Translations under genes and position numbers: made by a program | Part shown: positions 44,782 to 54,150 of the stretch, in pieces | How positions within the stretch are numbered: the first letter of the stretch is position 1 | Layout: every line of letters starts with the position of its first letter | Source of the DNA: UBA7359 sp041689615 | GTDB lineage: Bacteria; Pseudomonadota; Gammaproteobacteria; Eutrophobiales; Eutrophobiaceae | Length of the DNA: 64,000 nucleotides | Direction: 5' to 3' | NCBI GenBank assembly: GCA_041689615.1 | Contig: JBDNFW010000064.1 | Location: 80,614-144,613, forward strand | Notes under the pieces: model-generated | The model's input: only the letters and a program-made list of their open reading frames with translations | The model's database searches: none | What the model was told of the DNA's origin: nothing

Positions 44782-45717
44782 ATGAGTAGTGAATATAAAT
44801 TTGCAGTTGTTTTTCCCGGGCAAGGTTCACAATCGCTCGGGATGATGAATGGTTTGCTCGAGTTTCAACCGGACATTAAAAATATATTTAATACTGCTTC
44901 AGAAATATTATCATATGATCTTCTAGATGTGGTCACTTCCGGCCCTGAAGAAAAGTTGAATCAAACAGAAGTTACTCAACCTGCATTACTGGTCACAGCT
45001 TATGCAACTTGGCGAATATTAAAAGAACAGTCTGATTTAATGCCAACGGTTTTGGCTGGACATAGTCTGGGTGAATATACGGCACTATTATGTGCAAATG
45101 TTATCTCTTTTGAAGATGCTGTTGCTTTGGTTTCTGAACGAGGACGATGCATGCAAAAAGCTGTGCCTAACGGTGTTGGAGCAATGGCAGCAATCCTGGG
45201 TTTGGATGATGAACAAGTTATGAAGGTATGCTCTGATGTAGCGGAAGATGAAATTGTATCTGCTGCTAATTTTAATTCTTCAGGACAAGTTGTAATTGCC
45301 GGACATAAGCGAGCCGTTGATAGAGCCATTGATGCAGCAAAAAAAGCAGGCGCTAAACGAGCTATGTTATTGCCCGTCAGTGTTCCTTCTCATTGCATGT
45401 TAATGAAAGATGCGGCTGATGAATTTGAAATCTCACTAAACAAGGTGGTTTTTAGAGATGCCGAAATCCCGGTTTTACAGAATGTAGACGCGAAATCAAA
45501 GTCATCATCAAATGACATAAAAGCGGCATTACTTGAACAACTATATAAACCCGTACGCTGGGTTGATTGTGTTCAAAATATGAAAAACATGGGTGTCATA
45601 AAAGTTATTGAATGTGGACCGGGTAAAGTATTGTCAGGTTTGATTAAGCGTATCGATAAGACTTTCGAATTATTTTCAATTCAAGATGAAGATTCATTAA
45701 AAAAAGCTTTAGACTAG
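44782..45717 (+). CDS. fabD: Malonyl-CoA:ACP transacylase
   Basis: Loads malonyl groups onto ACP. 311 residues with the FPGQGSQSLGM oxyanion region, nucleophile Ser95 in AGHSLGEYTAL, and the VPSHCMLM histidine loop. Follows fabH by 26 bp. Confidence 0.97.
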   Translation: MSSEYKFAVVFPGQGSQSLGMMNGLLEFQPDIKNIFNTASEILSYDLLDVVTSGPEEKLNQTEVTQPALLVTAYATWRILKEQSDLMPTVLAGHSLGEYTALLCANVISFEDAVALVSERGRCMQKAVPNGVGAMAAILGLDDEQVMKVCSDVAEDEIVSAANFNSSGQVVIAGHKRAVDRAIDAAKKAGAKRAMLLPVSVPSHCMLMKDAADEFEISLNKVVFRDAEIPVLQNVDAKSKSSSNDIKAALLEQLYKPVRWVDCVQNMKNMGVIKVIECGPGKVLSGLIKRIDKTFELFSIQDEDSLKKALD

Positions 45718-45736
45718 TTTATAAAGAGTAAAAACT

Positions 45737-46483
45737 ATGACTGATCAGTATAAAGACAAAGTTGTTTTAGTAACCGGTGCAAGTCGTGGCATAGGCAAAG
45801 CAATTGCAACTAAATTTGCGCAGAAAGGTGCTTTTGTTATTGGCACAGCAACAACGGGAAATTCTGCAAATCAAATATCAGAATACCTTAAGTCCGATAA
45901 GCTATCAGGAGTTGGTTTGGTATTAAACATTGCTGATAAAAGTTCTGTTGAAGAATTTGAAAACAAACTTAATGAACTTAATGCACCAAACATCTTGATT
46001 AATAACGCGGGCATTACTCGCGACAATCTTTTAATGCGAATGAAAGACGATGAATGGGAAGATGTCATCAACACCAATCTGACAGGCATGTATAGAGTGA
46101 CGAAATTATGTCTTCGAGCCATGATGAAAGCGCGTTATGGCCGTATTATTAATATCACGTCTGTTGTTGGTTTATCAGGCAATCCCGGACAAACAAATTA
46201 TTCAGCGACAAAAGCGGGAATGATCGGTTTTACTAAATCTTTGGCGAGAGAAGTAGGATCCAGAGGGATCACGGTCAACGCTGTTGCACCTGGTTTTATT
46301 GAGACTGACATGACAAATGAGTTATCAGATGAAATTCGTGAGTCGATATTAAAACAAATTACATTGGGTCGATTAGGCCAAGCAGAAGAGGTAGCTGCCG
46401 TAACCGAGTTTCTGGCATCAGATAATGCCGCTTATATAACTGGACAAACATTAAGCGTAAATGGCGGAATGTACATGGGATAA
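45737..46483 (+). CDS. fabG: 3-oxoacyl-ACP reductase
   Basis: NADPH-dependent ketoreductase of fatty-acid elongation. 248 residues; cofactor motif TGASRGIGKAIA, INNAGITRDNL, and active-site S142, Y155 and K159 (NYSATKAGM). The FabG-typical VAPGFIETDMT follows. Good AAAGAG before the start; 19 bp after fabD. Confidence 0.97.
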   Translation: MTDQYKDKVVLVTGASRGIGKAIATKFAQKGAFVIGTATTGNSANQISEYLKSDKLSGVGLVLNIADKSSVEEFENKLNELNAPNILINNAGITRDNLLMRMKDDEWEDVINTNLTGMYRVTKLCLRAMMKARYGRIINITSVVGLSGNPGQTNYSATKAGMIGFTKSLAREVGSRGITVNAVAPGFIETDMTNELSDEIRESILKQITLGRLGQAEEVAAVTEFLASDNAAYITGQTLSVNGGMYMG

Positions 46484-46634
46484 AGCTATAATTCACTTTA
46501 AATAAATAATATAACTAATTGAAATATAATGAAATTTAAAATTATATGTAATCTAACTTGCATCAAGATTTCATTTCACTAAACTTAGCAAACGCAAAAT
46601 GGCCGATAAGGTCACAAGGGAGGAATTATCCATC

Positions 46635-46871
46635 ATGAGTAGTGTTGAAGAACGCGTAAAAAAAATCGTTATAGAACAACTAGGCGTTAAAGAAGAAGAG
46701 GTCACGGATGAAGCATCTTTTGTCGATGACTTAGGGGCAGACTCTCTAGATACGGTTGAGTTGGTTATGGCATTGGAAGAAGAATTCAAGACTGAAATTC
46801 CGGATGAAGAGGCTGAAAATATTACTACGGTTAATCAAGCCGTTAGTTACATCAATGCAAATCTTGAATAA
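46635..46871 (+). CDS. acpP: Acyl carrier protein
   Basis: 78 residues, start at the ATG at 46635 (MSSVEERVKKIVIEQLG) because GGGAGGA lies 10 nt upstream and the family starts there; an upstream in-frame ATG at 46599 is disfavoured. Ser37 in DDLGADSLDTVELVM receives the phosphopantetheine arm. Strongly acidic. A terminator follows, so acpP can be the end of a high-level transcript. Confidence 0.97.
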   Translation: MSSVEERVKKIVIEQLGVKEEEVTDEASFVDDLGADSLDTVELVMALEEEFKTEIPDEEAENITTVNQAVSYINANLE

Positions 46872-46896
46872 ACCATAGTTTTAAAGAACACCAGAG

Positions 46897-46930
46897 GCCG
46901 CGTCATGATCTTTCCTGACGCGGCTTTTTT
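46897..46930 (+). terminator. Rho-independent terminator between acpP and fabF
   Basis: Nine-bp GC-rich stem GCCGCGTCA (46897-46905) and TGACGCGGC (46916-46924), 10-nt loop, then TTTTTT. Strong enough to separate acpP from fabF, at least partly. Confidence 0.92.
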
Positions 46931-47019
46931 AGTAATGGAAAGTCTTATGCTATGAAGTACTTGCCTGAAAGGATTTACAAATCGACCATTCAAATTTAAA
47001 AATAAGGTTATATTTATAA

Positions 47020-48261
47020 GTGAATAAGCGACGCGTAGTTGTTACCGGCTTAGGTATGGTGACGCCGCTAGGTAATAATGTTGACGACACCTGGGGAAAC
47101 ATTCTTGCAGGCAAAAGTGGTATTGCGCCGATTGAATATTTTGATACTACCGGATTTAGTACCCGTATTGGCGGTTCTATTCGAAATCTGGAATTAGATG
47201 ATTACATTCCAAGAAAAGAACAAAAGAAAATGGATCCTTTCATCCATTACGGTCTTGTAGCAGGTATTCAGGCTATTAAGAATTCAGGAATAGAAATTAC
47301 CGAAGAAAATGCGACACGTATTGGAGTAGCCATTGGTTCAGGTATTGGTGGCTTGCCCGGTATTGAAAAAGGTACTAGAGCTTTCGACATTGGCGGACCA
47401 AGAAAAGTCTCTCCTTTCTTTGTACCAAGCAATATCATCAACATGATTTCAGGCCATCTATCTATCATGTATGGCTTAAAAGGGCCGAATTTCGCTATAG
47501 TCACGGCTTGTACGACAGGAACACATAATATTGGTGATGCGGCACGTTTAATTGAGTACGGCGATGCGGATGTTATGATTGCTGGCGGTGCGGAAATGGC
47601 GACATCTACAACAGGTTTAGCCGGTTTTGCTTCGGCACGAGCACTATCAAGCCGCAATGATGAACCAGAACGTGCGAGTCGCCCGTGGGATAAAGGACGA
47701 GATGGTTTTGTACTAAGTGATGGAGCCGGTGTTATGGTTTTGGAAGAATATGAACATGCGAAAAAACGTGGCGCCAATATTCTCGCTGAACTTACAGGTT
47801 ACGGTATGAGTGGTGATGCATTCCATATGACGGCACCTTCAGAAAACGGCGAAGGTGCGGCGTTATGTATGTTTAATGCATTGAGAAACGGTGGCATTAA
47901 TATTGATGAAATTGATTACATTAATGCGCATGGCACCTCAACGCCCGCAGGTGATATTGCAGAAACCGTTGCTGTAAAACGTGTTTTTAAAGATGAAGCA
48001 AAATCAGTAGCAGTGAGTTCAACTAAATCGATGATCGGACATTTGCTAGGTGCTGCTGGTGGCGTGGAAGCAATATTTTCAGTCTTGGCTATTCGCGATC
48101 AAGTTGCGCCGCCAACCATTAATCTTGATGATCCCGATCCTGAATGCGATTTGGATTATGTTCCTCATACGGCGCGTGAAATGAAAATAGAGGTAGCACT
48201 TTCAAATTCATTTGGATTTGGCGGTACTAATGGTTCATTAATCTTTAAGAAAATATCTTGA
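47020..48261 (+). CDS. fabF: Beta-ketoacyl-ACP synthase II
   Basis: Elongation condensing enzyme. 413 residues from a GTG start (MNKRRVVVTGLGMVTPLG); AAGG about 13 nt upstream is a weak match. Catalytic Cys164 in TACTTGTHNI, histidines in NAHGTSTPAGD and KSMIGHLLGAAGG. Follows the terminator, so a separate promoter or readthrough supplies it. Confidence 0.97.
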   Translation: MNKRRVVVTGLGMVTPLGNNVDDTWGNILAGKSGIAPIEYFDTTGFSTRIGGSIRNLELDDYIPRKEQKKMDPFIHYGLVAGIQAIKNSGIEITEENATRIGVAIGSGIGGLPGIEKGTRAFDIGGPRKVSPFFVPSNIINMISGHLSIMYGLKGPNFAIVTACTTGTHNIGDAARLIEYGDADVMIAGGAEMATSTTGLAGFASARALSSRNDEPERASRPWDKGRDGFVLSDGAGVMVLEEYEHAKKRGANILAELTGYGMSGDAFHMTAPSENGEGAALCMFNALRNGGINIDEIDYINAHGTSTPAGDIAETVAVKRVFKDEAKSVAVSSTKSMIGHLLGAAGGVEAIFSVLAIRDQVAPPTINLDDPDPECDLDYVPHTAREMKIEVALSNSFGFGGTNGSLIFKKIS

Positions 48262-48284
48262 GAAATTAACGCCATTACAAAGCT

Positions 48285-49112
48285 ATGGCTGAAAGAACTT
48301 TAATAAATGGTAAGGCAACGAATGAAATTTCGTTTCTTGATCGTGGCTTGCAATACGGTGACGGGGTGTTTGAAACGATTGCCGTTCATAATGAAAGTTT
48401 ACTTTGCTGGGATGAACATCTAAATCGTTTACAGCAGGGCTGTAAACGATTAAATATTTCCCTTCCCGATAAAGCGCTTTTAAAAGATGAAACGTCTTCC
48501 TTAATTAAATCCATTAATCGTGGCGTTATTAAAATTATTATCACTCGCGGACAAGGTGGACGAGGTTACTCGTTACCTGACAAACAAGAACCAAGCAGAA
48601 TCATTTCTCTTCATCCCTGGCCGGAATATCCGAAAGAAAACTCGTCTCAAGGAATTAATATTCGAGTATGCGACTATCGATATGCTCATAACTCATTCTT
48701 AGCTGGCATTAAACATTTAAATCGGCTTGAGCAAGTATTAGCACGTGCAGAATGGACTGATAGTTCGATTACTGAAGGACTTGTTCTTGATCAAGATGAT
48801 AATGTTATTGAAGGTACAATGAGCAATGTTTTTTGTGTTGTTGATAGTGTTTTATCTACACCGGACTTAACTGAATGCGGTGTTGAAGGTATTATTAGAA
48901 ACAAAGTTTTAGAACTTGCTTCAGTAAACAATGATATCGAAGTTAAAAAAATATCACTTCAAATGCTAAATAATGCAGATGAAGTTTTTGTCTGTAACAG
49001 CGTCATTGGTATATGGCCAGTAAAAATGATAGAGAAAAAAACATTTTCTGTTGGCAATAACACGCAACAAATTAAGCAGACCTTACTAGAACATCATTGT
49101 ATATTGTCATGA
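48285..49112 (+). CDS. pabC: Aminodeoxychorismate lyase
   Basis: PLP enzyme forming p-aminobenzoate for folate synthesis. 275 residues of fold type IV with RGLQYGDGVFETI near the start, the PLP lysine in GIKHLNRLEQVLAR and EGTMSNVFCV. D-amino-acid and branched-chain aminotransferases are relatives, but the place between fabF and mltG is diagnostic for PabC. It overlaps mltG by 4 bp. Confidence 0.93.
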   Translation: MAERTLINGKATNEISFLDRGLQYGDGVFETIAVHNESLLCWDEHLNRLQQGCKRLNISLPDKALLKDETSSLIKSINRGVIKIIITRGQGGRGYSLPDKQEPSRIISLHPWPEYPKENSSQGINIRVCDYRYAHNSFLAGIKHLNRLEQVLARAEWTDSSITEGLVLDQDDNVIEGTMSNVFCVVDSVLSTPDLTECGVEGIIRNKVLELASVNNDIEVKKISLQMLNNADEVFVCNSVIGIWPVKMIEKKTFSVGNNTQQIKQTLLEHHCILS

Positions 49113-50119
49113 TAAAACGCGTATTGCGACTCACATCACTGCTTTTATTCTTTTCTTTAATTACAGGATGTTTGCTTTATATTGATTACCAGAAATTTCT
49201 GATGACACCATTAAACATTGAACGAGATTTTATTTTCATTGTTGAACCAGGCATGAACTTTTCAGATTTAAATAAAAAACTTCAATCAGAAAATATATTA
49301 GAAAAAAACAGATATCTGGAAATACTCGCGCGCTTAACAAAACGTGCACATAAAATTAAGTCGGGTGAATATAATTTAATACCTGAAATATTACCGGATG
49401 AGCTTTTAAATATATTTGTTTCAGGGAAAGCGGTTCAGTACCCAATGACTATAGTCGAAGGCTGGCAAGTTCATGAAATGCTGGAAGCGATAAAATTAAA
49501 TGAAATTTTAGATAAAAAATTAACCACTCATAATCCTGATGAATTATTGAAAGAATTAGGTTATTCAGAAACGACAGCAGAAGGCCTTTTCTTTCCAGAC
49601 ACCTATCACTTTCCAAGAGGGACAAGTGATATCGATTTTTTGAAACGAGCTTACCAACAACTTCAAAATGTATTAGACGAAGAATGGCAAAAGCGCGATC
49701 CGAATTTGCCTTATCAAAGTCCTTACGAAGCTTTAATCATGGCTTCTATTATTGAAAAAGAAACTGGCTTAGCGAGTGAACGGGAAACAATAGCGGGTGT
49801 TTTTGTTCGACGTTTGAATAAAAACATGAAATTACAAACTGACCCAACTGTCATTTACGCAATGGGCAGACAATTCAACGGTAATATACGAAAAAAAGAT
49901 CTGGATATTGATTCTCCGTACAATACTTATCGTTATAAAGGTTTACCGCCAAGCCCGATATCTTTAGTAGGGCGTGAAGCGATTTACGCTGCATTACACC
50001 CAAAAGATGGAAAGGCTTTATACTTTGTTGCCAAAGGTGACGGCTCTCATTATTTTTCTGAATCCTTGGCTGAGCATAATAGTGCCGTAGTAAAATATCA
50101 GTTAAACAAAGGTAAGTAG
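49109..50119 (+). CDS. mltG: Endolytic murein transglycosylase MltG
   Basis: Cuts nascent peptidoglycan strands and may set glycan length. 336 residues from the ATG at 49109 inside the pabC stop (ATGA overlap). N-terminal membrane anchor (LLLFFSLITGCLLYI), LysM-like region, and the YceG domain with ALIMASIIEKETG holding the catalytic glutamate, then LQTDPTVIYAMG and SPYNTYRYKGLPPSPI. Confidence 0.96.
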   Translation: MIKRVLRLTSLLLFFSLITGCLLYIDYQKFLMTPLNIERDFIFIVEPGMNFSDLNKKLQSENILEKNRYLEILARLTKRAHKIKSGEYNLIPEILPDELLNIFVSGKAVQYPMTIVEGWQVHEMLEAIKLNEILDKKLTTHNPDELLKELGYSETTAEGLFFPDTYHFPRGTSDIDFLKRAYQQLQNVLDEEWQKRDPNLPYQSPYEALIMASIIEKETGLASERETIAGVFVRRLNKNMKLQTDPTVIYAMGRQFNGNIRKKDLDIDSPYNTYRYKGLPPSPISLVGREAIYAALHPKDGKALYFVAKGDGSHYFSESLAEHNSAVVKYQLNKGK

Positions 50120-50121
50120 AC

Positions 50122-50742
50122 ATGCAACAAGGCTTATTCATCACATTAGAAGGCGTTGAAGGCGCAGGTAAAAGCACCTTAATGTCATATGTTGCAGAAA
50201 TATTATCCGAAACAGGCAATGAAGTTATCCAAACAAGAGAACCGGGTGGCACAAAAACCGGCGAGCTAATTCGCAATATTCTTTTAGATAGTAAAAATGT
50301 CGGTGTTACCGATGATACTGAATTGTTATTAATGTTTGCTGCTAGAGCGCAGCATATTAATGAAGTGATTAATCCGGCTTTGGCTTCTGGCAAATTTGTG
50401 CTCTGTGATCGCTTTACTGATGCAAGCTATGCCTATCAGGGTGGTGGCAGAGGTATTGAAGCATCACGAATCCAAAAACTTGAAGATTGGGTACAGCAAG
50501 GATTGAAACCGAATCTCACCTTATTATTCGATCTTGATGTAGAAACTGGCTTGCGACGTGCGGGCAAACGAAGCAAAGCTGATCGTTTTGAGCAGGAAGA
50601 GCTTGGTTTTTTTGAAAGAATACGTTCCTGTTATCTGGAGCGAGCTAAAAATGAACCCAAACGTTTTCGTGTTATTGATTCTTCACAACCATTTGATAAT
50701 GTAAAACAACAGATTCAGAATATTTTGAAAGAAATCATATGA
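50122..50742 (+). CDS. tmk: Thymidylate kinase
   Basis: Phosphorylates dTMP. 206 residues: P-loop LEGVEGAGKSTL, DRFTDASYAYQGGGRG with the DRY-like motif, and LID region AGKRSKADRFEQE. Two bases after mltG. Confidence 0.97.
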   Translation: MQQGLFITLEGVEGAGKSTLMSYVAEILSETGNEVIQTREPGGTKTGELIRNILLDSKNVGVTDDTELLLMFAARAQHINEVINPALASGKFVLCDRFTDASYAYQGGGRGIEASRIQKLEDWVQQGLKPNLTLLFDLDVETGLRRAGKRSKADRFEQEELGFFERIRSCYLERAKNEPKRFRVIDSSQPFDNVKQQIQNILKEII

Positions 50743-50755
50743 TAGAAATTTATCG

Positions 50756-51751
50756 ATGTTAATTTATCCTTGGCAGGAAAAACAAAAACAACGCATGTTG
50801 GAAATGCAGCACCAAGATCGTTTTCCTCATGCCTTGTTGTTGTGTGGTCCTGAAGGAATTGGTCTAAATCAGTTTGCTCAAACATTTGCCAAGCAAATGT
50901 TATGTTTAGCCAAAGGCATAGATTCCGAAAATGCGTGCGACACTTGTCAGAATTGCCAACTATTTGCCGCTGGTTCTCATCCTGATTTATCAATGATTGA
51001 ACCCGAAGAGGAAGGTAAGCAGATTAAAATTGCACAAATACGAGAGCTTATTGAGTACGTCACCTTAAAGAGCTTCTCTGGAAAGTTGAAAATCGCGATT
51101 ATTGAGCCGGCTGATGCGATGAATCGAGCAACCGCGAACGCCTTGCTAAAAACTTTGGAAGAACCACCGTCTCAGTCAATGTTGTTCCTGTTGAGCCACC
51201 GGCCATCAAATTTACCGATAACCATCCGAAGCCGTTGCCAACGAATCGACTTTGAGCCTGTTTATGATGATACAGCCATAAATTGGCTCAATGCTCAGTC
51301 GTTGAATTCTGCTTTATCAACAGAACTACTGCTTCGTTTATCTGGAGGCGGGCCATTAAAAGCAATGCGTTTGGCAGAAGATGAGCAATTACAGCATCGA
51401 CAAACTCTAGTTAAAGATTTGAAATCATTAACAAAGAAGAATGGCGATCCAGTTCAGATTGCTTCCAGTTGGCAAGCTTTGGGTAGTGAAAGCATTTTTG
51501 TCACTTTAATGCGAATAATTCAGGATCTGATTCGCCTTAAATTACAGCAAGAGCGAGCAAATCTGGTGAATCTTGACTTGAAAGAAGACTTGCAAGACCT
51601 TGTAAATTCATTAGACTTGCTTGCATTAGTCAGGAATTACGATTTTGTATTATTTAAATATCAACAATCTACTGCGCCAATGAATTACAATGTTTTGAGT
51701 CTTTTTGAAGAAATTGTAGTGAATTGGAATAACCCCGAAACAGCAAAATAG
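50756..51751 (+). CDS. holB: DNA polymerase III delta prime subunit
   Basis: Clamp-loader subunit. 331 residues starting LIYPWQEKQKQRMLEM, with GPEGIGLNQFA where active loaders have a Walker A lysine (degenerate, as expected), a four-cysteine zinc module ending CDTCQNCQLF, KIAIIEPADAMN and NALLKTLEEPP, and the SRCQRI sensor region. Confidence 0.95.
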   Translation: MLIYPWQEKQKQRMLEMQHQDRFPHALLLCGPEGIGLNQFAQTFAKQMLCLAKGIDSENACDTCQNCQLFAAGSHPDLSMIEPEEEGKQIKIAQIRELIEYVTLKSFSGKLKIAIIEPADAMNRATANALLKTLEEPPSQSMLFLLSHRPSNLPITIRSRCQRIDFEPVYDDTAINWLNAQSLNSALSTELLLRLSGGGPLKAMRLAEDEQLQHRQTLVKDLKSLTKKNGDPVQIASSWQALGSESIFVTLMRIIQDLIRLKLQQERANLVNLDLKEDLQDLVNSLDLLALVRNYDFVLFKYQQSTAPMNYNVLSLFEEIVVNWNNPETAK

Positions 51752-51769
51752 TTTGTAGGAGTAACATAA

Positions 51770-52123
51770 ATGGCTGTAGGCCGTGACGCTAGACAAGGTA
51801 TTTTATCTCTCACCATTCGAGATAAGAGTGCGCTTTACGCTTCTTATATGCCGTTTGTTAAAAATGGCGGACTTTTTATCCCTACAGCAAAAGATTATAA
51901 ATTGGGCGATGAAGTTTTCATGCTATTAACCCTGATAGACAGCAAAGATAAGCTTCCTGTCGCAGGAAAAGTAGTCTGGATTACGCCAAAAGGCGCTCAA
52001 GGCAATAAAACGGCTGGCATAGGTGTTCAATTTAGTGAACTCGATAAAGGCGCTACCAAAAGTAAAATCGAAAAGTTACTCGCTGGCGCACTAAAATCTG
52101 ATCGTCCTACTCACACTATGTGA
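51770..52123 (+). CDS. pilZ: PilZ domain protein (type IV pilus / c-di-GMP family)
   Basis: 117 residues between holB and tatD, where pilZ lies in Pseudomonas and Xanthomonas. NGGLFIPTAKDYKLGDEVFML and GVQFSEL match the PilZ fold, but the RxxxR motif for c-di-GMP is absent, as in true PilZ, which acts in pilus biogenesis through protein contacts. AGGAG lies 8 nt before the ATG. Confidence 0.9.
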   Translation: MAVGRDARQGILSLTIRDKSALYASYMPFVKNGGLFIPTAKDYKLGDEVFMLLTLIDSKDKLPVAGKVVWITPKGAQGNKTAGIGVQFSELDKGATKSKIEKLLAGALKSDRPTHTM

Positions 52124-52175
52124 CCCTGTTAGATATATTTCGTAACTCGCTGAACTAAATAAAAATTATTCTTCT

Positions 52176-52940
52176 GTGTCTTCACTGATAGATTCTCATT
52201 GTCATATTCCTTTGCTCAGCGAAGAGTTGGCGGTTGAAGAAATACTCAATAACGCCAAAGAAAACGACATTTCCCATATGCTTTGCGTTGCTATCAATCT
52301 TGATGGTTCACCAGACATTATTGAATTAGCGAAGAAATATGAGATGGTTTCAGCTTCTGTCGGCATTCATCCGAACACCGAGCTTGATAAAGAGGCCACA
52401 GTTGATGACATTATCGCCTTGGCCAGTGCCGATGAAGTTGTAGGGATTGGTGAGACGGGTCTCGATTATTTTCGTAGTGAAGGTGACTTGGAGTGGCAAA
52501 GAGATAGATTTCGTACCCATATCACTGTCGCAAAAGAACTCAATAAACCGCTCATTATTCATACCAGAGAAGCAAAAGACGACGTCATCAGGATACTAAA
52601 AGAAGAGGGTGCGGAGTCGGTTGGCGGTGTTATGCATTGTTTTGTCGAAGATTGGGAAACAGCACAGGCAGCAATGGATCTGAATTTCCTTATTTCATTC
52701 TCGGGAATCGTAACGTTTAAGAACGCCAAAGACTTACAAGCCGTCGCAAAGCAGGTGCCATTGGAGCAGATGTTGGTTGAAACAGATTCTCCCTATCTGG
52801 CACCAATGCCATTTCGAGGGAAAACCAACCAGCCGGCTTATGTGCGACATGTTGCCGAATTTATCGCAAATTTAAAAGAATTGGAGTTTGACGAAGTAGC
52901 AAGGCAAACCAGTAATAATTACAATAAATTATTTAATTAA
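52176..52940 (+). CDS. tatD: TatD family metal-dependent deoxyribonuclease
   Basis: 254 residues from a GTG start (MSSLIDSHCHIPLL). Metal ligands: DSHCH at the N-terminus, GIGETGLDYF with the glutamate, HTREAKDD, MHCFVED, and ETDSPYLAP with the final aspartate. It may be YcfH in exact subfamily. No ribosome binding site is evident. Convergent with the aminotransferase gene, one base apart. Confidence 0.93.
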   Translation: MSSLIDSHCHIPLLSEELAVEEILNNAKENDISHMLCVAINLDGSPDIIELAKKYEMVSASVGIHPNTELDKEATVDDIIALASADEVVGIGETGLDYFRSEGDLEWQRDRFRTHITVAKELNKPLIIHTREAKDDVIRILKEEGAESVGGVMHCFVEDWETAQAAMDLNFLISFSGIVTFKNAKDLQAVAKQVPLEQMLVETDSPYLAPMPFRGKTNQPAYVRHVAEFIANLKELEFDEVARQTSNNYNKLFN

Positions 52941-52941
52941 A

Positions 52942-54081
52942 TCAAATAATTGAGAGCAATACTTCAAGTGCTTTATCTGTTTTATTTTGGCTAGTGTAGA
53001 AGTGCGGGGAGAAGCGAAGTCCACCTGCTCGATTTGCACAAATTACTTTATTTTTCATTAGCTTAGTATATATCTTGGACATATTTTTACCTTCGATATT
53101 AAACGTCACAATACCTGCAAAATACGGTCTTTCTGTCGGAGAGATAAAGCTTAATCCATTTATATTTTTAATATTATCAATAATATAGGAAGTATTATTA
53201 ATAATATTTTTAGATATATTTCCGATTCCGATTTCCTCAATTAGAGACAAACTGGCAGATAAGGCGTGAATTCCCAGCATATTCGGGCTACCACATTCAA
53301 AACGTTGCGCTGAGTCAGCCGCTTGCCAATCTTTCGCAGCATAATTTCCGACATCTTTAATCATATGCCAGCCAAACTGATGTAATTCCAATGAATCCCT
53401 GATAGCAGGATTACAATAGAAAAGGGCGATACCTTCTGGTCCCAGCATCCATTTATGCGCATCAGCCATGACAAAATCAGCCTTAATTGATTGAACATCA
53501 AAAAGCAGGGCGCCTAGACTTTGAATCGCATCAACACAAAACAGGATGTTATTCGTACTACAAAACTCACCAATTTGCTTAAGATCAATACAGCGTCCTG
53601 TGCCGTATTGAACCGAACTTATTGTTATTAAACGTGTTTTACCATCACAGGCTTCAATCAAGGCTTGTTCTGGCGAATCTTTTCCTGCTAGTTCAATTTC
53701 TCGAAATTCAACGCCATATTTAGCTTGGGCAAGCCACGGCAAACGATTAGAAGGGAATTCTTCATTGCTACTAACGATATTATCGCCTGGTTGCCAATTT
53801 AAGCCTGAAGCGACGACAGAAAGAGCTTCTGAGGTATTCTTTAGTAAGGCAATATCATTGGACGTAGGCGCATTAATTAGTCGCTGTAATTGTCCGCGTA
53901 GCCTTGTTTCCGTCTCAAGCCAGTTTAGGTAATTTTGTGCGCCAAAATGTGTATTTTCATCTGCAAAGGCTTTTACAGCATTAGTGGTTCGTAGCGGCCA
54001 GGGGGACACAGCAGCATGATTTAGATAGACAATTTCCTCATCTAAAGGAAATTCTTGAGTAATTATTTCATCAATGGACAT
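52942..54081 (-). CDS. Class V aminotransferase / cysteine desulfurase-like PLP enzyme
   Basis: 379 residues of the aminotransferase V fold with YLNHAAVSPWP at the start, KNTSEALSVVASGL, FCVDAIQSLGAL, and the PLP lysine in ADAHKWMLGPEG. It lacks the catalytic cysteine loop expected of NifS/IscS, so desulfurase activity is doubtful; the substrate is unknown. It is divergent from the DUF4124 gene across a 69-bp region holding a perfect inverted repeat. Confidence 0.85.
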   Translation of the reverse strand: MSIDEIITQEFPLDEEIVYLNHAAVSPWPLRTTNAVKAFADENTHFGAQNYLNWLETETRLRGQLQRLINAPTSNDIALLKNTSEALSVVASGLNWQPGDNIVSSNEEFPSNRLPWLAQAKYGVEFREIELAGKDSPEQALIEACDGKTRLITISSVQYGTGRCIDLKQIGEFCSTNNILFCVDAIQSLGALLFDVQSIKADFVMADAHKWMLGPEGIALFYCNPAIRDSLELHQFGWHMIKDVGNYAAKDWQAADSAQRFECGSPNMLGIHALSASLSLIEEIGIGNISKNIINNTSYIIDNIKNINGLSFISPTERPYFAGIVTFNIEGKNMSKIYTKLMKNKVICANRAGGLRFSPHFYTSQNKTDKALEVLLSII

Positions 54082-54103
54082 GGTATTGATATTAAGCCTG
54101 CCT

Positions 54104-54132
54104 TATAGTGTATTACGACTATATACACTATA
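54104..54132. promoter_or_regulatory. Perfect 10-bp inverted repeat, likely operator, between divergent genes
   Basis: TATAGTGTAT (54104-54113) and ATACACTATA (54123-54132) are exact reverse complements with a 9-bp spacer. They fill the middle of the 69-bp region between the aminotransferase and DUF4124 starts. The layout suits a dimeric repressor acting on both genes, or overlapping -10 regions of the two promoters. Confidence 0.6.
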
Positions 54133-54150
54133 GATGGAAACGTTAAATCT

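Noticed and set aside
52942..54081. Cysteine desulfurase SufS/IscS assignment.
   Set aside because: The PLP lysine is present but the conserved active-site cysteine loop is not evident, and no iron-sulfur genes are near.
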